Shown here piece after piece: positions 36,901 to 47,480 of a DNA stretch of 64,000 nucleotides (its first letter is position 1; each line of letters starts with the position of its first letter). The position numbers and the translations under genes were made by a program. Source of the DNA: Ditylenchus dipsaci. Its lineage: Eukaryota > Nematoda > Chromadorea > Rhabditida > Anguinidae. The stretch covers positions 1 through 64,000 of the forward strand of contig SADC01000502.1 in assembly GCA_004194705.1 (NCBI GenBank), written 5' to 3'. The notes under the pieces were generated by a model. The model was not told the DNA's origin, did not search any database, and saw nothing but the letters and a program-made list of their open reading frames with translations.

Positions 36901-39900
36901 ACTTTTAAAACTTGTTTTATATGGACTAAATCCAACCATATCCCCTTATCCTGACCAGTGTGTCACAACGGCCACATATCTCAAGCACAGAGTTGGGGAG
37001 CAGATAGCCCCAGTCACCAGTTCTATACATTCTCTTGCCAAACGCTTCCTGCTGGTATTCTCGAGGCACGTCAACGAACCGATTTTTGTTAAGCTCTGGA
37101 CGGTTGATGTAGCCTGAAGCTAAGGTGGGACCTGCTACATAGATCTACAAATTTATTATGTTTGCTCAGAATCAAAGCTGACGAATTTACCTCTCCCGGC
37201 ACTCCGATTGGTACTTTTTTGAGTAAATTGTCAAGAATGAACACTTTGACACAATCAATTACTTTGCCCACGGGTGCAAACTGGCGTTCTTCTTTGCGGG
37301 CATAGAAGTCACTGAGATCAGCAACAGCTACCTGAAAGTTAGCTTTTCTAACTTATATCTCCGTCAAACAAAAAGGTGAGATTGCAAAAAACTTAGAGTC
37401 ATAAAAAATACTCAGTTTGACAATATTTATGTTCGAATTTTGGTTGGCTACAGGATAAATGGTATACGTTTTTGATATGTATTGAAAACCCTCAAAACAT
37501 AAACAAAACTATTTTATAAAAGAACTTTTGAGTACATTCACGACTATATGCATTTTTTAAATAAAAGGGCGGGGCTGATGGGACATACTCTGCTTAATTT
37601 AAATTTTTTGAATTTTTTCTATCAAACGTAATTTGGGCGAAAACCGAAAATAAGAGCTTATAAATTGTTTAACGCAATATAACCTACATCGTGTGTCTCT
37701 GAAATGCTGTACAAATTGACACATTGAACATTAGGAAAGAGGGTCATGAAGCGAGTAAGCAGGGCGCAAGTAACCTCAACCAGCTCTATTACGAAATGAT
37801 CTAGACAAAAAAGATTCTTAGCTTACCACCTCCCCACACAGGTGAACCACTCTGCAAATTAGGCAATAACATGAAAATACGACAAAGACAGAAATGATCT
37901 ACCTAAAGTACTTGAAAGACTCCTTCAAGACCTGCTCTGTTTGTGTGTCCAATACTGTTTCGAGTAGTGAGGGAGTGAACAGCATCCTCGTCACTTTGTT
38001 GACCGACAGGAATTGGCAGAGCAGTTTGGGGTCATAAATAACGTCATCTGGCACGATCACCATTTTTATGCCTAAGAACCTCATAATTTTCACATTTTTA
38101 CAATTAGCAAATGCAAACCTTGGAGGATTGGGCGAAATAATTCCCAAACAAAGAACACATTACAAGCAACCACATCATCTGGCTGCAACACATTATTATG
38201 CAACTTTATCCAATAGCTGAAATTTATAGGCCGACAAACCTGGTAAGGATACTGTTGGAATCTGTATTTGTAGGAAATAACTGCGCCACGGTGAGGGCAA
38301 GCTATTCCTACAACGTTTATGAGCTAAAAATACAAATATCTCTTGTAAAACGATTAAACCTTTGGGTTTGCCTGTAGTTCCTGAACTGTAGACAATATAG
38401 GCTAAGTCATCAGGTGATATGTGCTTGGGAGCTGCACTTCTTGTGTTACATTATCCAACTGTTGCATCCAAAGTCCTTCTGCATCAAACACGAACACTGG
38501 GGCATCGGCTAAAAAATCAATTGGTACCTTGATAAGGCAAAGACTGGTACATAAAACTGTAACTTTGAATAGAGGTGTAGCAAAAAGGCAATAAGGGAAC
38601 GACTATGGATTCACGACTGTATGAATTCATATCCAATATCGTGTTACTAGCATGACATTACTAGCATAATATCTAATTCTTGCTACCCATGTGTCTATTT
38701 GGTGGCAAATCAGAGGTACTACACATGAGTGTTGCTTAGGAGGTGGTACCATACTTGGACGAGCGTCGGCGCCGGGGTGTGCCCGGAAAATTTTGCATTC
38801 TTTGGTTTGAAAATGCTGAAAAAATGTTTTCAAGCAGCAAACGGCACTTTTTCGAGAAAAAAATTTTTGGTAAAATTTTTCTACCATTGGCTGCTCGAGA
38901 CAAAAGCATAATTTTCACCAAAAAAGTCGTTTGCAGCCTGAAAACATTTTTTGAGCATGTTTCAGTCCCAAGAACGTCTCAAAAAGTGGTTGAAACATTA
39001 TTTTAAGCGAGTACGGGCGGAAAGAAGAAATCTATGGCCAAAAGCAACAATTCTATGGCCATTCAAAATCTATGGCGAAAATAAAATATTCTGTGGCTAA
39101 AAGCGAGAATTATATGGCCAAAAAGAAATATTATCCGTCATATAACCACCCTCGGAGGGTGGCCAGATGTCCTGCTTTAGCAGGAATTTCCTGCTTTTTG
39201 GTTTTGAAATCTGCTTTTTGACAGTGAAAAAGCAGGAATTTTCGCACATTTTTGCACGTGTTATTAAGTCAACCAGTCAATGTAAATTTTTTTGAATAAT
39301 TGTATTCCTTTGTATTCCAAATTAATTTTACATTTCACTTTTCTTATTTGCACACATCTTTTTAGCCGTTTTCTAATTCTGCTCTTTCAGAATGTTCCCT
39401 ATGTTAAGTACGGTTTAGCGAAGTAAGAAGTTCAGTGATGAAGTTCAGCAAATAAATGTGTTCATTCCTGCTTTTTGCAGATTTTTTGTTTCAAAATCCT
39501 GCTTTTCGACATCAAAATCCTGCTTTGAAGATTTTGCATCTGGCCACCCTGCACCCTCCCCCCAATAAATATTGGAATATTGCGCTAGCGCCCCAATATG
39601 AAAAATACCGGTCATAGCCAATTCCAAAATCAATCGGCCGAAGCTATAAGCGGTCTTTTGCTGGTCAGTCAGTATCGTCATTTTACATGTTAAAATATAT
39701 GCGATCCATTAAGATTACTTCATCAGACACACTTTGTTCTATCCAAATTTACAGTCTTACGCACCAAACCTTGCTTTACTAATTAAACCTGGTACTTATC
39801 GTATTTGGTTCACCTGGAAGCCTTTTAGCATGCTCTGAAGTAGTGCAGATTACTGCGGGAGTGACTTCATTTATGACATTGTTCAGTAGACTTTCCGGAT

Positions 39901-40347
39901 AAGATATGTCTAGGGGCAAGTAAGCGGCTCCTAAAAACTAATTTAGAGTAAATTAAATTAATTGCTGAGAGTAATAAATAGGGGTTTCAATGGCTGGCCC
40001 GGAATTTCGTACCTTTGTTTAAACACAGTTAAATCCCCAAATCAGAACCTACCACATTTGAGTGCAGCCACATAAGAGAAGACATATTCCGGCTGTTTGT
40101 TCATATAAATAGCCACACAGCCTCCTTTCTCACACTTGAACCTGCGCACAAGCAGTTTGGCTAATTTGTCTGCCAACAAGTTCAATTGCATCAGTGTCCA
40201 AGAGGAGTTGCCGGATTGCAGGACAGTCCTGTTGCAGGTTTGGGGGCTGGTGACGACTGTATTGAGCATATCCAATAAGCTTTCTTCACACCCACCATTC
40301 ATTATTCCTTGTTCATTCCACTGATCTAATTCTTTTTGAGGTGACAT
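30903..40347 (-). CDS. NRPS-like carboxylic acid reductase (A-PCP-TR)
   Basis: A multidomain enzyme that adenylates an acid, tethers it to phosphopantetheine and releases it by NADPH reduction. About 23 exons. Exon 1 is 40053-40347 with the start ATG; the last exons are 30971-31138 and about 30903-30935. Adenylation domain (to about 36300): AAYLPLDISYPES, SSGTTGKPKG (38360-38389, frame shifted by one base upstream in the same exon), GIACPHRGA, VWELFRPILQG (38119-38150), NLYSISETHDV, RMYRTGDWGYLLP, VRIRGYGVELQ, and SSKIDKR with the A10 lysine. Carrier: FFDLGG|HSLLAARLL, split by an intron at 36219/35739, with the Ser for phosphopantetheine. Thioester reductase: LLTGVTGFLGSHL, VIHAAAYVNL, YISTDAV, YGQSKYVAEQ (one-base frameshift near 32190) and MTPVDF. 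No condensation domain, so it handles one substrate. Length is near 1,050 residues, normal for A-T-R. Several introns hold foldback elements. The C-terminal exon ends are uncertain. Confidence 0.92.
32375..34720. mobile_element. 2.3-kb foldback in an NRPS-like gene intron, with further hairpins inside
   Basis: Arms 32375-32560 and 34490-34710 are inverted: GTCCTGAGTGCAGACCTA against TAGGTCTGCACTCAGGAC, GTTAAAAACACGCCAAAT against ATTTGGCGTGTTTTTAAC. Both arms carry the shared core (TTTTGTAGCTAAGATTCAGG at 32475; its mirror at 34551-34590). Inside are 14-16 bp AACTCGCGAAGGTC units (32590-32690), a hairpin at 33285-33770 (AATGGCTGTAAACATAGTCG against CGACTATGGTTACAGCCAAT) and a TTTTTTTTCAGCCCTCGG repeat with its mirror (34130-34450). 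It sits between the exons at 32150-32274 and 34860-34945. Confidence 0.85.
36466..36535. repeat. Small hairpin in an NRPS-like gene intron
   Basis: AACCCTTTGCCAACCAGCGACGC faces GTCGCTGGTTGGGGTGTC across about 40 bp; it lies in the intron between the exons at 36219-36407 and 36569-36765. Confidence 0.6.
38800..39003. mobile_element. Small foldback in an NRPS-like gene intron
   Basis: AAAATGTTTTCAAGCAGCAA faces TTTGCAGCCTGAAAACATTT, with GGTAAAATTTTTCTACC/ATAATTTTCACC near the centre. Confidence 0.65.
39030..39550. repeat. TCTATGGCCAAAAG repeat next to a foldback ending CATCTGGCCACCCT
   Basis: 39030-39130 has about five loose 17-21 bp units with the core CTATGGCCAAAA. Next to it, 39155-39550 is a foldback: AGGGTGGCCAGATG at one end and CATCTGGCCACCCT at the other, with CCTGCTTTTTG words facing CAAAAAGCAGG-type words. 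Both lie in the NRPS-like gene intron between exons 2 and 3. Confidence 0.75.
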
Positions 40348-40507
40348 TTAATAAAAATAAAGTTTTCCGGATCTGAATATGTGAACTTAAAAAGAAAAAG
40401 AGGCAGGGGATAACATTCTTGTCCATATCTCGCAAAATCACATATTTTTTATTTATTACACCATTTTTCACGTTTTGCAACAGATTTTTTCACAGCCTAC
40501 ACTTTGC

Positions 40508-40668
40508 AATACAATCAAGCCTCGATACAACGACACCCCTTGGGATCAGCCTAAGAATGTCGTTATATGGAGGATTTATTTGACTAAATTTAGTCAAGGC
40601 TGACCAAATTGGTCTATTTTTGGGTGTCGTTATATGGAAGCGTCGTTATATCGAGGTTTGACTGTATG
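40508..40668. mobile_element. Short MITE with CAGTCAAACCTCGATATAACGAC ends
   Basis: AATCAAGCCTCGATACAACG and CGTTATATCGAGGTTTGACT are inverted ends. Upstream of the NRPS-like gene start. CAGT-type termini resemble pogo/Tigger-class elements by general knowledge. Confidence 0.75.
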
Positions 40669-40896
40669 GGCTTTCTGTTCCAAGCGAGGATTTTTCGATA
40701 AATGAAATTGTCAGGTTTTACTTCCGAAAAGTTAACTCTAAAATAATCGAGAGTATATTCGAATTCACGCCTAAATGTGTTGGTGCTGCGGGCCTACCTG
40801 AGACATGAATCGGTTATAACTAACGTCGTTATATCCTAGAACTAGGGTGGCCCAGGAGCTGATATTTAAACAAAATTAAGATTTAAAAAGGGATAT

Positions 40897-41135
40897 ACCG
40901 TATTTACTCTAATGGTAGCCCCGGGTCACTAATTTTCAACCTACCGAAAATCGGAGAAATTTCAGGTTGATCTCGAGATTTTTGGGTGCCTAACCAAAAT
41001 CAAAAAAGAGGGATCGGTAGAGCTCGTAGGAGTTAAGAAAATGCAATAAACAGCTTTTCAAAATATTGACTCTGCTTCGAAATACAGACCCTCAAAGTTG
41101 AGGGGGGGGCTACTATTAGAGTGAATACGGTAGGC
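40897..41135. mobile_element. MITE of the ACCGTAT..CTCTA family
   Basis: The ends TACCGTATTTACTCTAATGG and CTATTAGAGTGAATACGGTA are inverted. Internal block CGAAAATCGGAGAAATTTCAGG. Relatives at 23427-23669, 53862-54103 and 54617-54864. Confidence 0.85.
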
Positions 41136-41449
41136 TAGTTTTTATTTCAAAACTTTGTCGTACTTTTAACACGCTGCGCGCGTCGCACTGGTGATAGATG
41201 GCAGCTTAAAGCAGCTAATATTTTACAACAAAATATGCTTTTTTAAACAATTTATGTTGTACTATTTGTATATCGATTTTAAGAGAATATAATGAGTTTC
41301 TTAGCCAACGTGGGTATATCGAACCTGAATTTTCGAATTGAACTTACCGCAATCCAAGCCAGCCCGATATCTCATGCTCATTTTCAGGACATCCAACCCA
41401 GCCCAGGATGTCAAAGTTTTAGAATTTAAAGAGGAAGAAAAAATATTTA

Positions 41450-41690
41450 AAGGAGCATGCCCATGCGTTATACGGAGAAAAGGCGGGGACCAATAGTTTT
41501 TTTCTTTCTCGCTCATTTTTTTCATGCGCTTTCTTCTAGATTCTTTCAGTTTTCGGTATAACTTTTAAAATAAGTATAAGGTCATCAATATCAGATTGAA
41601 CGCGAAATGAGAGAAAAATGGGACGGTTTGAAAATATTTTCTGGTCCCCACCTTCACTTTTTGAAACGCACGGGCATGCTCCTTTAAGCC
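41450..41690. mobile_element. Foldback MITE, AAAGGAGCATGCCC ends
   Basis: AAAGGAGCATGCCCATGCGT and AACGCACGGGCATGCTCCTTT are inverted; GGGGACCAATAG faces CTGGTCCCC. Confidence 0.85.
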
Positions 41691-41884
41691 TCTATATTTA
41701 TTGTTTTTATTTGCGATATTTTTGCTGAAAAAATAGAGTCGAACAGTCCGAAGCGAGTTTCCGGAATATCGGGTAGTGTCTCCTTTTTGGAAATTACTTA
41801 TAAGCACTTTATATATCATTTTTCATGCCGAAAAAAACAGCACTCTACTGCCTCCATTCCGAAAGAGGTCCGAAAATCATTGTA

Positions 41885-42150
41885 ATAAATATATACATAT
41901 ATTTTTAGGAGATGCTGCAATCAGTGTTGTCCCCCTTATAAAAAAAGATCAATTACAAATGGGCCAAGTATCAGTAGAATTATTGCACGCGAAGAAATAT
42001 AAAAGAGCAAGGCAGCAGACAGATAGTTCTATATCAGCAGTTTTATATAACAAATTGATTGATAAGAAGTTTTTTCGTCACTACCACCACCATTGTTGTA
42101 AAAGGCAAAAATCAGATGAATCAACTATGTGCAAAAGAGTTTTACGGTGC
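41885..42150 (+). CDS. Exon-like segment, doubtful
   Basis: After a good acceptor (ATATTTTTAG) an open segment encodes GDAAISVVPLIKKDQLQMGQ and continues to a stop near 42153. Composition looks moderately coding, but I found no partner exon and no family. It may be chance or a lone terminal exon. Confidence 0.2.
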
Positions 42151-42412
42151 TAATTCACAAAAACAGTTGGAGTCGCAGACTTTATCAGAGGAAAGAGACC
42201 GCTTATTTTGTTTCATGTGAATTGCATGCACAAGGTGTGTCAAAAAGACTTGATCATCTTAAAAAGGTAGGCCATTGCCCGGTTGATTCCCGATTTTTCG
42301 GGTCATATCCCTCCAAAATTTTCAAGTCACTTAAGATTCTGTAAAACAGTTGTAACAGATCATAAATACTAGTAATTGTAAGCGAAAATGTTCACGGTAT
42401 CGATTAGAAACA

Positions 42413-43447
42413 CACTACAGTCCACTCTCGATTTTAGGACACTCAAGGGACCGTCCAAAACACTGTCCATCCAGTCGAGTGTCCTTAAAGGATCATGGTT
42501 TTGCGCGCAGCAGCACACGCAAAATTTGAATTGGCGGGGAAAACTTCTCTTTCGTCTATCAGTGTACTCTTTCGAGTCATTTGAAACGACTCGAAAGAGT
42601 ACACTGATAGACGAAAGAGAAGTGTTTAAAAAATTTTGCGTGTGCCGCTGCGCGCAAAAACCATGGTCCTTAAAGCGAGTTTTTTGTACCTAAGCCCAGA
42701 AATCCTGTCCTTAAATCAAGTGTTTTTTATTTAAAAGGCTCCTATGGATCGACAGTGCATAATATTGTGACAAAAAATGGATCCGAAATAGTGACTTGTA
42801 TAGATCGGACAATTTAGTGATCATTCAAAGCGTTTAAAATCTGGAAAAAAACGGTGGAAAAATCTACAAGTCCTATTTGGTATCCTATGAGAGGGTTATT
42901 CAATAGACGGGTCGACGTAGCCGACACCAGAATGTGGCAAACAATCAGATAATGAACTATCGACATGTCAATAGACAATTAAAAAATCATGTGAAGCTCT
43001 AAAGGATTGGAAAACAAGCTGTCAGCGTGTCGATGGATAGATTTAAAAACATAAACGCTTTATGGGATTTGAAAATACTATCGACATGTTGAAAGACTAG
43101 CTAAATTCTTTAAATTTGTGACAAAATTTTAGAATCACTGTTCTAAATTGCTGTCTTTAAATCGAGTATGTTTTTAAAGGACCCTGTCTCTTCCTGCTCA
43201 ATGGTCCCGCGCAAGTTCAAAAAATTTTCACTGATCATTGAACTTCTCTTCGGATTTTCCAACTTGGTTTCTAACAAAAAAAGGCCTAGAATTTAATTTT
43301 AGGTTTAGTTTTGTTAGAAACCAAGTTAAAAATCCGTACAGAACTTCAATGACTAGGTAAAAATATTTGAATTGGCGCGGGACCATTGATTAGGAAGAGA
43401 CAGGGTCCTTTAAATCGAGTGTCCTTTAGTCGAGAGTGGACTGTATA
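42413..43447. mobile_element. Pogo-like-ended MITE carrying two inserted hairpins
   Basis: The ends ACAGTCCACTCTCGATTTTA and TAGTCGAGAGTGGACTGTA are inverted. Inside at about 42490-42685 is a near-perfect hairpin (AAAGGATCATGGTTTTGCGC / GCGCAAAAACCATGGTCCTT) related to the one at 12147-12275. At about 43165-43425 is a second (AAAGGACCCTGTCTCTTCC / GAAGAGACAGGGTCCTTT). Both hairpins have GGACC-type ends beside TTTAA. Confidence 0.85.
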
Positions 43448-43689
43448 AAAAACTAATTGTAAACTTTTAAAGTTTTTGAATCCACCCTGTGGAGTAATAA
43501 GGCTTTTATTTGAAACAATTTTTATTGGTTTAATATAAAAGCCACCCATAAAAGTTTGGGTGCAAAGTATTTTTTACAAAGGTATATCTAACGAATCACC
43601 AAACTAATGTACATGGTATTCATACACAGGTACTCATATGCGTTAAATTAAAGGTTTAGCAAAGTCCCATTAGTTTATGACAAAAAATA

Positions 43690-44130
43690 TCAAAAAGCTT
43701 AAAGAAGGAAACTTTTACGGCTACTTTTTGACATCGACTACTACTTCACTTCACATACCTTTCTTGTTATATTTTGTATTCTTATCTCAAATGTTTTCAC
43801 ACCGTTTTGTGGCTAAAAATTTTTTTCTGCCGATTGATTGGTCAAACAACCTAATTAAAATAATTTTTTAGAAAATCACACCGACTCACACTAAAAACCG
43901 TTGTTTTTTTACCTCGGAGTTTTTAGTGGAGTTTCTTATATTTGGTGTGATTTTCTCAAAAATTAGTTTAAATTAGGATGTTTGACCACTCAATCGATAG
44001 GGAAAAATATCAGCTACAAAACGGTGTAAAGAAATTTGTGATAAGAAAACAAAATCTGTGAAAAATGTATGTGAAGTGAAGTAGCAGTAGATGTCAAAAA
44101 GTAGCCGTAAAAGTCTCCCTCCTTAAATTA
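43690..44130. mobile_element. Foldback element with shared core halves
   Basis: ACTTTTACGGCTACTTTTTG mirrors CAAAAAGTAGCCGTAAAAGT. CACACCGTTTTGTGGCT mirrors AGCTACAAAACGGTGT. AAAATCACACC mirrors GGTGTGATTTT. Confidence 0.85.
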
Positions 44131-44348
44131 ATTCATTGTTTGTTGAGAATTTTATCGTCCCAGAAATTCAATATGCCTTACTGATTTTGTGTCTGAAACT
44201 CGTACTTCAGACAAAGGTATGTCAAATAAAATTTTGAAAAGTTATTGGCTTGTGGAAAAATCGATCCAGGTTTCAGAAACAAGTTTGTTAAAAGAAACAG
44301 CTTTTAGAGAACAACGGTTGAGCCATCAAAAATAAATACTTTACAATG

Positions 44349-44594
44349 CTATAAATACACATTCCAGATAATTTGAAAAAGACCACGTGGTATGTCTATT
44401 CTCAAGGCCAGAAAAGAGTGTATAGGTGCAACCTGCTGAGAGCAGCCATCAAATAAGTCAATGAACTGAGTTATTGATCCAACCACTACTAAATAACTGT
44501 GAACACCAGTTATAATGCCACAACAAACAAACATCTGCTGACACACTTTTTGGAAAAATGTGATTAAAATTAAAAAAGCACAGTTACAACACAA
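44349..44594 (-). CDS. Open segment downstream of the MIF-like gene, doubtful
   Basis: Encodes a hydrophobic run (VCCGIITGVHSYLVVVGSIT) and ends with a stop at 44349. It lies 3' of the MIF-like stop on the same strand and has no partner exon or family match. It is most likely part of a 3' region or chance. Confidence 0.15.
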   Translation of the reverse strand: MCCNCAFLILITFFQKVCQQMFVCCGIITGVHSYLVVVGSITQFIDLFDGCSQQVAPIHSFLALRIDIPRGLFQIIWNVYL

Positions 44595-44719
44595 TAGACA
44601 AAACGCATATTTTATTTTCTTTTAAAAGATAAATCTGTGCTAACACAATATCCAACTAACAGTTAAATAATATTAAGCGGTTTACTCATTTTTCCAAAGC
44701 CAACAGTAACAACAATTGT

Positions 44720-46495
44720 TCAGCCGAAAGTTTGTCCATTGTGGGCTAGATTGCTGGCTTTAAGGTCCACGAAATTGATGTAAAAGCTGTAACAGTAGGT
44801 TTACTTCTCTCGATATAGTGCGTTATTTTTCGATGACGGGGAAAGCAACTTTAGGAGGCCATGTTACTTTTACAAAATGCTTATACAAATTGTTCGGGTC
44901 TTAAACTATCTTGTAGGCTCATTACTTACTATTTTAATCGTTAAATACACGTTAAAAAATTAAAACAAAAAAGGGATTAGCTGTCGGATTTATTTATTTA
45001 TTTTAATGTCAATGGCAATTTCGAGTTTTCGAATTGACGGGGGACAGCCGAAAATGCGGAAAATGTTTTCGCGGATTATTTTTTTGTTTGCATCTAAAAT
45101 TTAAATTTCATGTACTAAGTGAGGCGAATCAACAATTATCTATAGCAGGTTATAGCTCAATGGGAGTCGGCTGAGTCGTAAGAAATGGCATTGTCAAGCA
45201 AGGTTGGGCTCGACTAGTGGAGGGTTCTTAATTTTGAACAAATTTTAATCGCAAACAAAAATAATTCGAAAGATATTTTCGAAATAAAAAAGCTGTCCCC
45301 CGCGAATTCCAAAAATCGAAATTGCCATTGTCATCAACGACGATGGTCCTTTAACTAAGATTTCAAAAAGTCTTGGAAAATATCAGATCGTTCGAAAGTT
45401 CGTACTCACTCAAAAGTTCTGCCCACGGAAGTTTTTGACTCTTTTATCTGTATTTGACGCTTTTTCTTATTTAAAACCTGTACACTATTATAAAGCCCTG
45501 ATTCTCTGCTACAAGATGACTCTCACAGATTTTACAATGCGTAAAAAAGTTAGAGAAATACCCAGAAGAATGGCCGCAACTACCTTTTCTGGGTGCATAT
45601 CTCAAATTTAACATTGAAGTAAAGTTTGAGATCTTCTTCAATGGCTGCCACCGTGGTGTACTCCTTTGCGGTACGGTAAGGCGAGGAATGGCACGGCTAT
45701 GGATAAGGGAAAGGTTAGAATTTTGACATAATGCCAAGTTTAAAATTGAAGTTCAATTTGAGAAATGCACGCAAAAGTGGCCGTTGCTACCATTCTTGTG
45801 GATATTTTTCTAACTTTTTTTTACGCATTATAAAATCTGTAAAAAGCCATGATGTAGATAAGAATCAGGGCTTCAAATACTGTACAGGTTTGTAAATAAG
45901 AAAAAAGCGTCAAATACATATAATAAGAGTCAAAAATTTCCGCGGGCAGAACTTTTGAGTGAGTGCGAACTTTTCGAACGATCTGGGTGTCATATGTCAG
46001 AAGTTTAGTGCTGAAATTCGATTGGATTAACTTTAGTATAAAAAAAAACACCCACCGATCTGTGTCTATTTTAAGCTCGTTGTGAATAAATGTAGTCAAA
46101 GAGTCAGCTATTTGGTTGGTCTTGGAGCCAAAACCTATAAATCATTGCATTTTTCGTTATTACATTATTAGGCTAGAACCTCCAATGGACTGCAGTTCTA
46201 TAAAAGCACATGGTTCTTGACTGCCCCCAAATGACGCTGGGCTGTCCGGCTTTACAAACACAGCCACATACTGTAATGCAATAACAATAAATGTGATACT
46301 TGAAAAAATCGTTTTTTGTTAAATTTTGAAAAAAAATGGGTATGTTTTTGGAATGTGATTTATATAAAGTCAAACTAGAAACTTACGGATTCCGGTTTGC
46401 CCACAGTCTTGGCAACTAATGCTGAAGCCTTGGCAACAAACCCAGAAGAAATATCACTATGAGGCAAATTGGTGTGTAAGATGAGCAACAGGCAT
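44720..46495 (-). CDS. MIF / D-dopachrome tautomerase family protein
   Basis: A small cytokine-like tautomerase, about 115 residues, normal for the family. Four exons: 46387-46495, 46180-46270, 46056-46134, 44720-44786 (stop TGA). Exon 1 has an ATG-CCT start giving Met-Pro, the catalytic N-terminal proline after Met removal. Then come HTNLPHSDISSGFVAKAS and KTVGKPES. A one-base slip separates the start from this frame (near 46473), probably an assembly indel. Exon 2: YVAVFVKPD, FGGSQEPCAFIELQSIGG. Exon 3: DSLTTFIHNELKIDTDR. Exon 4: FYINFVDLKASNLAHNGQTF, which matches the NxGxNGxTF C-terminal end of MIF. Exon phases agree at all three junctions. Intron 3 (1.27 kb) holds two foldback elements. 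MIF versus DDT subtype is not decided. Confidence 0.93.
45005..45335. mobile_element. Foldback MITE in MIF-like gene intron 3
   Basis: GTCAATGGCAATTTCGAGTT faces AAATCGAAATTGCCATTGTC; GACGGGGGACAGC faces GCTGTCCCCCGC. Confidence 0.85.
45375..45995. mobile_element. Foldback element in MIF-like gene intron 3, with shared core
   Basis: CAGATCGTTCGAAAGTTCGT mirrors GCGAACTTTTCGAACGATCT. CAAAAGTTCTGCCC mirrors GGGCAGAACTTTTG. The core AAAGCCCTGATTCTCTGCTA (45493) faces TAGATAAGAATCAGGGCTTC (45855). Confidence 0.85.
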
Positions 46496-46499
46496 CGCA

Positions 46500-47480
46500 C
46501 TCACAGCCTCATTTTTTATTATTAATTAAGAAGTTGGTTATAATTTTGTTAGTGTGATCTCCAAAAAATTACAACTACCAAAAATAACATTTTTCCTTTG
46601 TCTTTAAAAGCCGTACATTCATTGTAATTTTGGAACGATTTTGTCACCTCAGATTTTTAACCCCTCTTTTTCTTTTCATCTTGTAAAGCGAGTGATTTTA
46701 GATGGCATTACAAATGTTGCTCTGTTTCCTGGCCCTGGATTAATAAATTTTTGAGTATAACTTATCATTTGAATATGAATTAGTGCAGCATGAAATCAAC
46801 TTTTTGAACTGGCCATCTCCGATAGCGCGTTGCTCTTCAAATTTAAACCAGGCTTTACAAGATTAAAATAAAAAAGAAAAGTCGAAAATCTTAGGTTTGT
46901 CGACTTTCGATTGAATTGAGCCGAGCAAAAGTTATTATTAAATCAAGAGCCGACTGTAATTTTTTTATGATGAACTGATCCGAGATTACATAAAACAGCT
47001 GTTGAAAGTGTATATGTGGAATAGCATACAAAATAATAACATAAATAACGCAAAAAATAGTAAATTATGTTTTGCCTAGTTTTAAAAGATAACCAAAAAT
47101 TTAGATTATAAATAAAAATTTACAAAACTATTAAAACAAAGATAATATAATTGTTTTTTTTTGCTATTTTTTGGACTATTTTTGTGGTGTATTGGTAATG
47201 CACTCAACAGCAAAGAATAGCACTATGGTTAACCATGTATAAAATACTGAGTTTCCGGAGAAGCTGTAGTTCTACGGATAAAATAAAAAGGGTTATCGAA
47301 ATAAAAAAATGCAAAAAAACTTCTTGATTATACTTATTCCTTCAACTATATAAATAATTAACAAAAAGTGCTTGGCATTTTGGTTTTGCTCTTCTAAAGT
47401 GCATTTTTGAAAATAAATTATTCAAATTACCATACAGTCACTCTCACTCACCAAAACAATTAGTTTATTCCTATCTTATA
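46500..47480. other. Intergenic region between divergent genes
   Basis: The MIF-like gene (minus) and the small gene starting at 47481 (plus) are head-to-head about 1 kb apart. The region is AT-rich with no inverted repeats or exons that I can support. The promoters of both genes should lie here by position; no specific motif is evident. Confidence 0.4.
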
